Of a stretch of 20,283 nucleotides of DNA, positions 13,374 through 20,283 are shown one piece after another. Position 1 is the stretch's first letter, and the number at the start of each line of letters is the position of its first letter. The notes under the pieces were generated by a model. That model ran no database searches. It had not been told where the DNA came from and saw only the letters and a list, made by a program, of their open reading frames with translations. Source of the stretch: a virus; IMG/VR virus record IMGVR_UViG_3300028384_000335, positions 1 through 20,283 of that record; one strand, given 5' to 3'. The position numbers and the translations under genes are program-made.

Positions 13374-14240
13374 ATGAAGAACTTCGGTGCATTCTTTGAG
13401 GAAGCAGATGAAGCGTCCTCCATGCAACCCCCAAACAGAGTCTCTGATGATATTGTAACTACCTTTGGTAGACACAATCCGCCTCACTTGGGTCACAAAC
13501 TAACCCTAGATTATGCTAATGATGTTGCCAACAACATTGGGGACGGAGATACTCCTGCAGATCAAAGATTCTACACTTCCAGGTCTCAGGATCCTAAAAA
13601 GAATCCTCTTCCCTTTCAACTGAAGTTGGATCATCTGAAGAGAATGTTTCCAGAGCACGCAAATAAGTGGGATGATGACGATAATGTAAGAACTGTACTG
13701 AATGCAGCAACTAAAGCACACGGGCAGGGTTATAAGAACTTCCACTTCATTGGAGGTGGAGACCGTCGACAAGGTATGGAAGACCTTCTACGACGTTATA
13801 ATGGAAACCTCTACGATTTTGATAACATCTATTCACACTCTGCTGGAGAAAGGGATGAGGATTCAGAGGACCCTATTGCAGCACTCAGTGCCTCTGGTCA
13901 AAGGAAATCAGCGATGGGTGGAGACTTTGATTCGTTTCTAGGGGGAATTGGATTAAACGATCAATACACAGAGAACGATGCGAAGGAACTCTTCGAACTC
14001 CTGCGCAGGTTTATGGTGAAGAATGAAGAATTCATTTGGGAAGTGGATCATCGTGGGTGTAGAGATGAAATCCGCGATCGTTATTGTGAAGGGAAACTAT
14101 TCCACCAAGGAGATTTGGTGGAGTCATTGAGCTCTGGATTGGTTGGTAAGGTTCATCGTTGTGGTTCCAATCACCTTATCTGTGTCACAGAAAACGGAAT
14201 TATGTTCAAGAATTTCATTTATGATGTTCGTCCTCTCTAA
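13374..14240 (+). CDS. HxGH cytidylyltransferase-like protein with capsid-targeting-like N-terminus
   Basis: The 288-aa protein begins MKNFGAFFEEADEA, close to the T4 capsid-targeting pattern, with F-E-E-A as a candidate cleavage site. A nucleotidyltransferase domain of the HIGH superfamily follows: TTFGRHNPPHLGHKLTLDYA (29-48) contains H38-L-G-H41, which binds the nucleotide phosphates, and FHFIGGGDRRQGM (about 123-135) fits a later strand and loop. Such domains add NMP to small molecules (CTP or ATP to a phosphorylated alcohol, NMN or pantetheine). The final 50 residues (FHQGDLVESLSSGLVGKV, then LICVTENGIMFKNFI) look like a small beta-barrel (KOW/SH3-like) appendix that I recall from cyanophage proteins. 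Substrate is unknown. It has a late box, unlike the methyltransferase before it. Confidence 0.75.
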   Translation: MKNFGAFFEEADEASSMQPPNRVSDDIVTTFGRHNPPHLGHKLTLDYANDVANNIGDGDTPADQRFYTSRSQDPKKNPLPFQLKLDHLKRMFPEHANKWDDDDNVRTVLNAATKAHGQGYKNFHFIGGGDRRQGMEDLLRRYNGNLYDFDNIYSHSAGERDEDSEDPIAALSASGQRKSAMGGDFDSFLGGIGLNDQYTENDAKELFELLRRFMVKNEEFIWEVDHRGCRDEIRDRYCEGKLFHQGDLVESLSSGLVGKVHRCGSNHLICVTENGIMFKNFIYDVRPL

Positions 14241-14243
14241 ATA
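14236..14243 (+). promoter_or_regulatory. T4-type late promoter box (TCTAAATA)
   Basis: TCTAAATA overlaps the stop of the upstream gene (14238-14240) and lies 22 bases before the ATG at 14266. The ten bases CTCTCTAAAT resemble the box at 13337. Confidence 0.55.
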
Positions 14244-14265
14244 AGAGAAAGGATTAAACTACAAA

Positions 14266-14898
14266 ATGGACTTCCATTCAATTAGAAAACTGAAGGAAAT
14301 CAAATCTCTCAGAGAAGAGATGGTTTCTGATTGGCGCAAAGATTTAGAAATCGCCGACGATAAAGAGTTAGGAGAGGCAGCTTATGTTCCTCCCCCTCCT
14401 CCAGTTCCTGCTGAAGTTCGTCCTGCACCTAAGCAAGGTACAGCATCCAGGGATTTGATTGCTGGTGCCACTGCTGCTTTCTATGCAGATGCTGCTGCTG
14501 AGATGGCAGCCAAAAAGAAGAAAGGTAAGAAGGATGCGAAGAAGCAACCTAAAGTAAGACCTGTATGGAAAGAAGAGCATCTTGACGAAGCAGGTGATCA
14601 TCCTTATGTTGACATCATGCCAGACAGCAATGAAGCAAAGCAAGATGCTAAAGACAAGAAGAAGAAATCAAAGAAAGAAGAAGGCATGAGTGAATCTGTT
14701 TATTCAGATCACATGAGAAGGCAAGAAATGTTGAAGCAGAAGAAACTTCAACCAAGTCAGCAACAGTCAATGGTAAATCTGAGTGACAGATCGGATGCAC
14801 AGGCTGAAAAGGCGGCACGAAGAAAAGAAACTCAATCTCAAAGAAAGCAACTGAATTTGCAGAAGAAGAAACAGAAAAAAGGAGGGTTGATGTTGTGA
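14266..14898 (+). CDS. Lys/Pro-rich late protein, candidate internal or scaffold-like protein
   Basis: The 210-aa product begins with a charged helix (MDFHSIRKLKEIKSLREE), has L-G-E-A at about 35-38 as a possible protease site, then a Pro run (AAYVPPPPPVPAEVRP), an Ala-rich helix and three Lys-rich stretches (AAKKKKGKKDAKKQPK, KDKKKKSKKEEG, KKKQKKGG). A strongly basic, largely disordered protein of this kind would suit DNA binding in the head, but no known domain is visible. The late box at 14236 supports late expression. The end carries GGAGG, which serves the GTG of the next gene (14895), with a GTGA overlap. Confidence 0.65.
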   Translation: MDFHSIRKLKEIKSLREEMVSDWRKDLEIADDKELGEAAYVPPPPPVPAEVRPAPKQGTASRDLIAGATAAFYADAAAEMAAKKKKGKKDAKKQPKVRPVWKEEHLDEAGDHPYVDIMPDSNEAKQDAKDKKKKSKKEEGMSESVYSDHMRRQEMLKQKKLQPSQQQSMVNLSDRSDAQAEKAARRKETQSQRKQLNLQKKKQKKGGLML

Positions 14899-15608
14899 GG
14901 AAATTATTTCGCGAAATGAAGCTCACGCTTCAATCTCATGAAACACTGAATCCAAAACTTTGGAATGATAAAGCAAAGTTAGATCCTGAAGTCTGGCATG
15001 CTCTTAACCGCATTGGTAAAGAGTGGGCTGATTTTGCCAACATCCCAAAGAGTGCCATCAAAGATGTCATTCTGACTGGTGGTAATGCAAACTACAACTA
15101 CACTCCATACTCAGATTTGGATCTCCATTTGGTTGTCGATAAAGACAAAATTGATTGTGAAGGAATTTTAGATGATTATCTTCAATCTAAAAAACAATTG
15201 TGGGCGCTAACCCATGACATCACCATCAAAGGACAACCTGTTGAGCTTTATGCTCAAGATTACAAAGATCCATTCAAAGAGGGTCAGGGAATCTATTCTC
15301 TCCAATCAAATAAATGGCTTCAGGAGCCAACCAAATACGAGATTGATAGGAAGCACCCAGAAGTCATCAGGAAAACCAAAGATTTCATGTATCAAATTGA
15401 TACTCTTATTGATACCAACTCTGATGATCTTGATGCTCTGAAGAAACTAAAAGAAAGAATCAAACTTATGAGAAGAGGCGCCATTGAAAAGGGTGGCGAA
15501 TCTGCACCAGAGAATCTGGTTTTCAAGGAGTTGAGAAACAGGGGATATCTAGATAAACTCTCAAAATATATCAGAGATCTGGAAGATACATCTTTATCAC
15601 TCAAGTAA
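14895..15608 (+). CDS. DNA polymerase beta-like nucleotidyltransferase
   Basis: The 237-aa protein carries the Pol-beta superfamily signature TGGNANYNYTPYSDLDLHLV (61-80): the Gly-Gly turn and the Asp pair D74-x-D76 that binds metal, with a likely third acidic residue in QPVELYAQD. The family transfers NMP to proteins, RNA, or small molecules, and the form seen here is known from memory in T4-like marine phages without assigned substrate. The C-terminus is charged and helical. The GTG at 14895 is chosen because a GGAGG ribosome site ends 9 bases before it and because it overlaps the upstream stop; an ATG at 14916 is an alternative. It is co-transcribed with the Lys-rich protein. Confidence 0.75.
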   Translation: MRKLFREMKLTLQSHETLNPKLWNDKAKLDPEVWHALNRIGKEWADFANIPKSAIKDVILTGGNANYNYTPYSDLDLHLVVDKDKIDCEGILDDYLQSKKQLWALTHDITIKGQPVELYAQDYKDPFKEGQGIYSLQSNKWLQEPTKYEIDRKHPEVIRKTKDFMYQIDTLIDTNSDDLDALKKLKERIKLMRRGAIEKGGESAPENLVFKELRNRGYLDKLSKYIRDLEDTSLSLK

Positions 15609-15609
15609 T

Positions 15610-15617
15610 ACTAAATA
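15610..15617 (+). promoter_or_regulatory. T4-type late promoter box (ACTAAATA)
   Basis: ACTAAATA lies 22 bases before the ATG at 15640, one base after the upstream stop codon. Confidence 0.6.
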
Positions 15618-15639
15618 AAAGAAACATTCGGTTATTCCA

Positions 15640-16128
15640 ATGCCTAGAAGTTCTAACCAATCCAGCGACGTGGGATACGCAAAACCCAATGGCGGCGACG
15701 CTGATAAGGATAATATCTATCTCTCAGATCAGGGATGGGTATATCGCCATTTCAAAAACGAAGCTAAAGATGAGTACTGGGATGAAATCCTAGTTGCTGG
15801 TGCAGTCCCTTCAGGTGACAGCCCAGCATCCTTTGGAGCAGCTTCGCCCACCTTCCTCACAGGTGATGACATTCAGGAGCCTTACGGTGGCGTTGCCACA
15901 GGTGTTCCTGTTACTCTCACCATCGCCGCTGCTGGTAGTGGTTACTCCGACGATACTGGAGTGGAAATCACAACCGGTTCTGGTGTTGGTTTGATTATCG
16001 ACATCACCACTACCGCAGGAGCCATCACTGGTGTTACTCTTGACACCGCTGGTACTGGTTACTACGAAGGTGAGGATGTTCTCGTCCCCGGCGGCACCGG
16101 CGGTTATATCAACATTAGCCTCTCCTGA
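15640..16128 (+). CDS. Glycine-rich virion-structural-like protein
   Basis: The 162-aa product has an N-terminal part with NIYLSDQGWVYRHFKN and YWDEILVAG, followed by a Gly/Thr-rich beta-rich region with two similar blocks: LTIAAAGSGYSDDTGVEITT and, later, VTLDTAGTGYYEGEDVLVPG. The GSGY/GTGY blocks recur in tail and neck proteins of marine T4-like phages, which suggests a structural or fibre-associated role. There are no cysteines and no membrane segment. The late box at 15610 agrees with late expression. The exact virion position is unknown. Confidence 0.65.
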   Translation: MPRSSNQSSDVGYAKPNGGDADKDNIYLSDQGWVYRHFKNEAKDEYWDEILVAGAVPSGDSPASFGAASPTFLTGDDIQEPYGGVATGVPVTLTIAAAGSGYSDDTGVEITTGSGVGLIIDITTTAGAITGVTLDTAGTGYYEGEDVLVPGGTGGYINISLS

Positions 16129-16134
16129 TAAGTT

Positions 16135-16506
16135 GTGAATTTTAGTGAACTGAATAAAGACAACTTTATGTTGTTCGCAATTCGATACTATGAAAACCCC
16201 ACAGCATCAACACAAGAAGAGTTTGAAGAGGATCTAAAAAGATTCAAGTATGTTAAAAGGTGGTTAAAGAAATATCATCTATCAGGTGAAATCAATAGCC
16301 ACCTTTTATTGAATCACATTATAGTCATCTTTAATTGTTGGAACGACGCCGCTGTTCCTATGTTCTTTTATAAGATTGATTATATCTATTGGCCTTATCT
16401 CAAATCTTTCTTTGAATATCTAAATAGGATTCCTGAATTCCCTCATACCATATTACATGATATTGAGTGTGATTCAGTGTTGACAAATATCCTTAAGGGG
16501 CTATAA
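16135..16506 (+). CDS. Conserved marine T4-like phage protein, unknown function
   Basis: The 123-aa protein starts at GTG 16135 (MNFSELNKDNFMLFAIRYYE), a start that fits related phage proteins as I remember them. An internal ATG at 16168 is possible. The sequence is helical and aromatic (KRFKYVKRWLKKYH, HIIVIFNCWNDAAVPMFFYK) and looks soluble. It follows the preceding gene by only 6 bases, so it is likely co-transcribed, although its function need not be structural. From memory, relatives in cyanophages carry a DUF label only. Confidence 0.65.
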   Translation: MNFSELNKDNFMLFAIRYYENPTASTQEEFEEDLKRFKYVKRWLKKYHLSGEINSHLLLNHIIVIFNCWNDAAVPMFFYKIDYIYWPYLKSFFEYLNRIPEFPHTILHDIECDSVLTNILKGL

Positions 16507-16534
16507 GCTATCGCCACCTTCTTAGTTACACTAG

Positions 16535-16543
16535 TATTATAAC
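16535..16543 (+). promoter_or_regulatory. Weak -10-like element
   Basis: TATTATAAC overlaps two weak -10 matches (TATTAT and TATAAC) about 10-12 bases before the ATG at 16553. That is close to a start codon for a promoter, and no -35 is clear. Listed only because the 46-base gap has nothing else. Confidence 0.2.
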
Positions 16544-16552
16544 ATTAACAAC

Positions 16553-16753
16553 ATGGACCGTAAAGAAGACACAAGATCACTACAAGAAAGACTGAAAAGC
16601 ATCAAAGAAGAGGCTTGCGGTGCTTGTGGTATGTCAGGTGGAGCAGATGGATTCCAAGGGAGTGCAGATGCAGCCGGACCTGTTGCTGGTTATGACCCAC
16701 TTATGAAGGTGTTGGATAAGGTAAGAAAGAAGAAGGATAAGAAAACCAAGTAA
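16553..16753 (+). CDS. 66-aa protein with CGAC motif, unknown function
   Basis: The product starts with a charged helix (MDRKEDTRSLQERLKSIKEE), then ACGACGMSGGADG with a CxxC pair (C22, C25), a Gly/Ala-rich stretch with AAGPVAGYDP, and a Lys-rich end (KVRKKKDKKTK). It has no family assignment. The CxxC could bind metal or be redox active, but two Cys alone are not a zinc site. S-I-K-E-E at 16-20 is a weak match to a prohead protease site. Confidence 0.55.
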   Translation: MDRKEDTRSLQERLKSIKEEACGACGMSGGADGFQGSADAAGPVAGYDPLMKVLDKVRKKKDKKTK

Positions 16754-16772
16754 TCATCTACCACACAAAGAA

Positions 16773-17252
16773 ATGGGACCCGATTTATTGCTAGCAGCAG
16801 TGGGTCCATTGATTGGAGGCGTTGTGAGTGTTGTATTATGGATAGGTAATCGAAATGCCAAAGCCATCGACAATGGATTCACAAAACTACAAACAACAAT
16901 CGAAAGAGTTGATGTAAGAATCAATGAAGTCGATGATAAAATAGAAGGATTGAAAGTAAACGTTGCTGAAAACTACGTTACTAATTCTCGATTTCAAGAT
17001 CATCTCGATTTACAAGCGAGCATGCAAGCACGTTTGGCGGATGAGATACAACTCCAAAGAGAAGATCAAAAAGAAAGATCGAAAGAGCATCGCGAACACT
17101 CTCAGCAACTGAGAAATGATATCTCAGAGATTAAAGAGATGCAATGGAAGACTCGTATGGGACTTCTAGACATCATCGATAGAAGAATGGGAAGCCCAAG
17201 GGTGTATGAAAGTGACATCTGGGATGATGTTAAAAAGGATAATAATAAGTGA
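16773..17252 (+). CDS. Membrane-anchored coiled-coil protein
   Basis: The 159-aa product has a hydrophobic segment at residues 4-25 (DLLLAAVGPLIGGVVSVVLW) close to the N-terminus, followed by a long charged coiled coil (about 30-125) and a short soluble end. This topology suits an inner-membrane protein with its body on one side of the membrane. Lysis or membrane association are possible, but I see no holin or spanin signature. It precedes the primase by 27 bases. Confidence 0.65.
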   Translation: MGPDLLLAAVGPLIGGVVSVVLWIGNRNAKAIDNGFTKLQTTIERVDVRINEVDDKIEGLKVNVAENYVTNSRFQDHLDLQASMQARLADEIQLQREDQKERSKEHREHSQQLRNDISEIKEMQWKTRMGLLDIIDRRMGSPRVYESDIWDDVKKDNNK

Positions 17253-17258
17253 TACAAT

Positions 17259-17278
17259 AACTCTGAGTTTCCAGAGTT
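17259..17278 (+). promoter_or_regulatory. Hairpin immediately before the primase start
   Basis: AACTCTG-AGTTTC-CAGAGTT forms a perfect 7-bp stem with a 6-base loop and ends one base before the ATG at 17280. No Shine-Dalgarno is visible between it and the ATG. It could mask ribosome binding or be bound by a phage translational repressor; no U-run follows, so it is not a typical terminator. Confidence 0.45.
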
Positions 17279-17279
17279 T

Positions 17280-18266
17280 ATGTACACAGAAATTAAGTAT
17301 CTAAACCTCCTCTCTTCGCGACTCGCAAGGTTTAAGAGAACAAAGGAGTATGTTTGGAACTGTCGCTGTCCAATCTGTGGAGACTCTCAGAAGAACAAAT
17401 CGAAAGCGAGAGGATTCTTTTTTAGACATAAGTCTTCTCTTCTTTATAAGTGTCACAATTGTCAATTGAGTCTTCCATTTCCTAAAATGTTGGAGACACT
17501 TGATTCTGATTTGTATAAAGAATACAAGTTAGAGAAATTCAAAGACAGCGCGAAACCTCGTACTGATATGAGGAAAGTGAAGCGCATTGTGTCATCAAAA
17601 CCAGAGTTTAAGGTTGATGTTTTATCTAAAGTCACCCCAATAGAATTACTAAATAAATTACACCCGGCAAGAGAGTATCTCGAAAAGAGAAAACTGCCAA
17701 TAGAAGCTCTGTATTATACAGAGAAATTTAAGGAGTGGGTGAATACTATAAAGCCAGAAACTTTTGAGGACATCACCAATGATGAACCAAGAATCATCAT
17801 TCCTTTCAAAGATTCAGAGGGAATTGTATTTGGTTTCCAAGGTAGGTCCCTTTCTTCTTCTGGTATTCGATATATTACTATCCTCATCGACGAAAACCAA
17901 ACAAAAATCTTCGGATTAGAAAATGTCGACAGAAAGAAAAAAGTTTACATTACCGAGGGACCATTCGATTCGTTGTTACTCGACAATGCTATCGCGATGG
18001 CTGGTGCCGATGTTGACAGTAACTCTATCGACGTTGGGAGCAACGTGGTATTTGTATACGATAATGAACCTAGAAACTCCCAAATTACAAAAAGAATATC
18101 CTATCATATTCATAAAGGAGACTCGGTAGTTATTTGGCCGAATCATATCAAAGAGAAGGACATCAATGACATGTTCCTGGCAGGTTATGACGTGCAAGAA
18201 ATTGTAGATAATAATACATTTTATGGTCTCAAAGCACAACTTCAATTCAATAAATGGAAGAAATGA
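17280..18266 (+). CDS. 61: DNA primase, T4 gp61 type
   Basis: The 328-aa protein makes RNA primers for lagging-strand synthesis with the gp41 helicase. An N-terminal zinc-binding domain is visible: C30-P-I-C33 and C58-H-N-C61, with RLARFKRTKEYVWNCRC before it. The TOPRIM catalytic part includes YITEGPFDSLLL (E226), FVYDNEPRN (D261) and KEKDINDMFLAGYD. Length is near that of T4 gp61 (342 aa, from memory). The gene ends in an ATGA-type overlap with nrdA (18263-18266), an arrangement that links primer synthesis and dNTP supply. A hairpin sits at its start codon. Confidence 0.9.
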   Translation: MYTEIKYLNLLSSRLARFKRTKEYVWNCRCPICGDSQKNKSKARGFFFRHKSSLLYKCHNCQLSLPFPKMLETLDSDLYKEYKLEKFKDSAKPRTDMRKVKRIVSSKPEFKVDVLSKVTPIELLNKLHPAREYLEKRKLPIEALYYTEKFKEWVNTIKPETFEDITNDEPRIIIPFKDSEGIVFGFQGRSLSSSGIRYITILIDENQTKIFGLENVDRKKKVYITEGPFDSLLLDNAIAMAGADVDSNSIDVGSNVVFVYDNEPRNSQITKRISYHIHKGDSVVIWPNHIKEKDINDMFLAGYDVQEIVDNNTFYGLKAQLQFNKWKK

Positions 18267-20283
18267 ATCAAAAAGACATTCAGGTAAAGAAAAGAAATGG
18301 TAGAGGTACTGAGCCTCTTGATTTGAATAAGATTCACGTAATGGTAGAGGAAGCCTGTAAAGGTTTATCTGGTGTTTCTGCTTCACAGGTAGAAATGCAA
18401 TCACAACTTTCCTTCTACGATGGCATTACAACAGCAGACATTCAGGAAACTCTTATTCGTTCTGCTTCTGATTTGATTACAACAGACAACCCAAACTACC
18501 AGTATGTGGCAGCGAGGTTGCTTCTGTTTGCACTGAGGAAATCAATCAACGGTAGGATTTGGGAAACTTGCACACTCGCAGAGCAAATTGCTTATGGTGT
18601 CTCTGAGAATGTGTACGATCCCGCCATCTTCGATTACTACACCAACGAAGAGTTGGGTGTTCTTGATTCTTACATCGATCACGACAGAGATCTTAAGTTT
18701 ACTTACGCTGGTCTTCGCCAGGTCTATGATAAGTATCTGGTTCAGGACAGATCTACTGGGAAGATTTATGAGACCCCCCAGTTCATGTACATGATGATCG
18801 CTGCGACCATCTTCCATAACTACGATCCATCAATTAGGTTAAGTTACGTCAAGAAATATTATGATGCGGTATCGAAACACCTTATCAACATTCCTACTCC
18901 CATTATGTCGGGTGTTCGGACTCCTATTCGACAGTATGCTTCTTGTGTTCTCATTGAGTCTGATGATAATCTCAACAGCATCTTTGCTTCTGATATGGCT
19001 ATTGGCTACTATACTTCTCAGCGTGCTGGAATTGGCATTAACGCTGGTCGTATCCGTGCTCTTGGCTCTAAGATTAGGGATGGTGAAGTACAACATACCG
19101 GGATCATTCCTTTTCTCAAGAAGTTTGAGAGTACTGTTAGGTGCTGCACACAGAATGGGGTACGAGGAGGTTCCGCTACTGTTCATTTCCCCATATGGCA
19201 TAAAGAAATTGAAGACATTCTGGTTCTCAAAAACAATAAAGGAACTGAGGATAACAGGGTTCGTAAGTTAGATTACTCAATTCAGATTAGTAAACTATTC
19301 TATGAGAGGTTTATCAAAAATGAAGAAGTCTCCCTCTTCTCTCCACACGATGTTCCTGGTCTTTATGATGCTTTTGGTAGTGATGGATTTGATGACCTTT
19401 ATGTGGATTATGAACGAAATTCAGATGTTCCCAGAAAGACTATCAGTGCGCAAGAACTCTTCCTCAACCTAATTCAAGAGAGAAGTGAAACTGGTCGTAT
19501 CTATATCATGAACATCGACCATTGTAACTCACACTCATCATTCAATGTTCCTGTTTATATGAGTAACTTGTGTCAGGAGATTACACTTCCTACCAAGCCA
19601 CTCAACCACATTGATGACACTGAAGGTGAAATTTCTCTCTGTATTCTGTCTGCTATTAACGTCGGTAAGCTTAATAACTTAGATGAGTTGGATAGTCTCT
19701 GTGAAATTGCTGTTCGTGCTCTTGACGAACTGATTGACTATCAGGGTTATCCTGTCAAGGCTGCTGAGATTGCCACAAAGGCTCGTCGTTCTTTGGGTGT
19801 TGGTTACATTGGTTTGGCTCACTACCTGGCGAAGAATGGTGTGTATTATAACGATCCATCTGCTGCCGTTTTAGTTCATTCTCTCACAGAAGCCTTTCAG
19901 TATTTCTTGCTGAAGGCATCCAATCAACTGGCTAAAGAGAAGGGAGCATGTAGCGGTTTCTCAGAAACCAAATACGCTGATGGCCTACTCCCAATCGATC
20001 ATTACAAGAAAGAAGTAGATGAAGTGTGTGTCCAGGCTCCAGATTATCTTTATAACTGGGAAGAACTGAGAAATGACATCAAACAATATGGGTTGCGTAA
20101 CTCCACATTATCAGCACAGATGCCCTCTGAGTCCTCCTCAGTGGTGTGTAACGCCACCAATGGGGTAGAACCTCCTCGGGACTTCCTCAGCGTGAAGGTA
20201 TCAAAGAAAGGAACACTCAAGCAAATCGTTCCTCAATACTCCACCCTGAAGAATAAGTACACACTTCTGTGGGATATGAAATC
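18263..20283 (+). CDS. nrdA: Ribonucleoside-diphosphate reductase, large subunit (partial, cut at window end)
   Basis: This is the alpha subunit of class Ia ribonucleotide reductase, which reduces NDPs to dNDPs with the NrdB radical subunit. Reading from ATG 18263, which overlaps the primase stop, the frame stays open for 673 codons to the edge, so about 90 C-terminal residues (compared with 761 in E. coli NrdA) are missing. Residues about 4-90 form an ATP-cone (VKKRNGRGTEPLDLNKIHVM). Active-site residues are present: C228 in QYASCVLIE, N435-L-C437-Q-E439, and C460 in SLCILSAIN, near the E. coli positions 225, 437, 439, 441 and 462. PSESSSVVCNATNGVEPP is also typical. The C-terminal redox CxxC and nrdB are expected beyond the window. 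Confidence 0.95.
   Translation, partial: MNQKDIQVKKRNGRGTEPLDLNKIHVMVEEACKGLSGVSASQVEMQSQLSFYDGITTADIQETLIRSASDLITTDNPNYQYVAARLLLFALRKSINGRIWETCTLAEQIAYGVSENVYDPAIFDYYTNEELGVLDSYIDHDRDLKFTYAGLRQVYDKYLVQDRSTGKIYETPQFMYMMIAATIFHNYDPSIRLSYVKKYYDAVSKHLINIPTPIMSGVRTPIRQYASCVLIESDDNLNSIFASDMAIGYYTSQRAGIGINAGRIRALGSKIRDGEVQHTGIIPFLKKFESTVRCCTQNGVRGGSATVHFPIWHKEIEDILVLKNNKGTEDNRVRKLDYSIQISKLFYERFIKNEEVSLFSPHDVPGLYDAFGSDGFDDLYVDYERNSDVPRKTISAQELFLNLIQERSETGRIYIMNIDHCNSHSSFNVPVYMSNLCQEITLPTKPLNHIDDTEGEISLCILSAINVGKLNNLDELDSLCEIAVRALDELIDYQGYPVKAAEIATKARRSLGVGYIGLAHYLAKNGVYYNDPSAAVLVHSLTEAFQYFLLKASNQLAKEKGACSGFSETKYADGLLPIDHYKKEVDEVCVQAPDYLYNWEELRNDIKQYGLRNSTLSAQMPSESSSVVCNATNGVEPPRDFLSVKVSKKGTLKQIVPQYSTLKNKYTLLWDMK

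Noticed and set aside
17648-17655. Late box (ACTAAATA) inside the primase gene
   Set aside because: It lies mid-gene with no start codon or gene about 25 bases downstream; treated as chance.
1-20283. tRNA genes, CRISPR arrays, insertion sequences or attachment sites
   Set aside because: No cloverleaf-like sequence, regular direct repeats, transposase or terminal inverted repeats were seen on reading both strands; a covariance-model scan was not possible here.

Overview
The window reads as a segment of a T4-like marine myovirus genome, most likely a cyanophage infecting Synechococcus or Prochlorococcus. The evidence is a T4 gp61-type primase directly followed by a class I ribonucleotide reductase large subunit (nrdA), a short phage-type MazG, and several small proteins that I recognise from memory as typical of marine T4-like phages. 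All genes lie on the + strand with tight ATGA/GTGA overlaps, and upstream of seven genes there are boxes close to the T4 late-promoter motif TATAAATA. No photosynthesis gene or tRNA is present, so the host assignment is an inference.

Layout. 1-90 holds the tail of a small membrane protein. 108-545 is mazG behind an extended -10 promoter. 576-2906 is a 776-aa acidic protein of unknown function under a late box, followed by a 76-aa acidic protein with its own sigma70-like promoter and palindrome. 3123-4746 is an early-type operon: a coiled-coil peptide, a conserved 122-aa protein, a LOG/SLOG Rossmann nucleotide-binding protein, a glutaredoxin-like protein lacking the first active-site Cys, and a 50-aa protein. 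A rho-independent terminator (4764-4786) is followed at once by a promoter for a ligase-like nucleotidyltransferase. From 5694 to 15608 most genes sit under late boxes: a 136-aa and a 278-aa protein coupled to a protein kinase-like protein, then (after an early-promoter small gene) a 554-aa and a 737-aa protein, the latter with an HNH-like motif. An early-promoter DNA methyltransferase is followed by a HxGH cytidylyltransferase-like protein, a Lys/Pro-rich protein and a DNA polymerase beta-type nucleotidyltransferase. 15610-17252 holds a glycine-rich virion-like protein and three small proteins. 17259-20283 returns to replication and nucleotide metabolism: primase and nrdA, the latter cut by the window edge.

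Main theme. Several proteins in the late part begin with an N-terminus like the T4 capsid-targeting sequence (for example MDYKKFISEA, MKNFGAFFEEA, and MDFSNFL followed by LYEAE), often with a candidate prohead-protease site ([LIF]-x-E followed by A or G). I infer that this block may encode internal head proteins packaged in the capsid and delivered with the DNA. Candidates include an HNH-like nuclease and a nucleotidyltransferase, with a kinase translationally coupled to such a protein. This is an inference from sequence pattern and operon context and would need virion proteomics.
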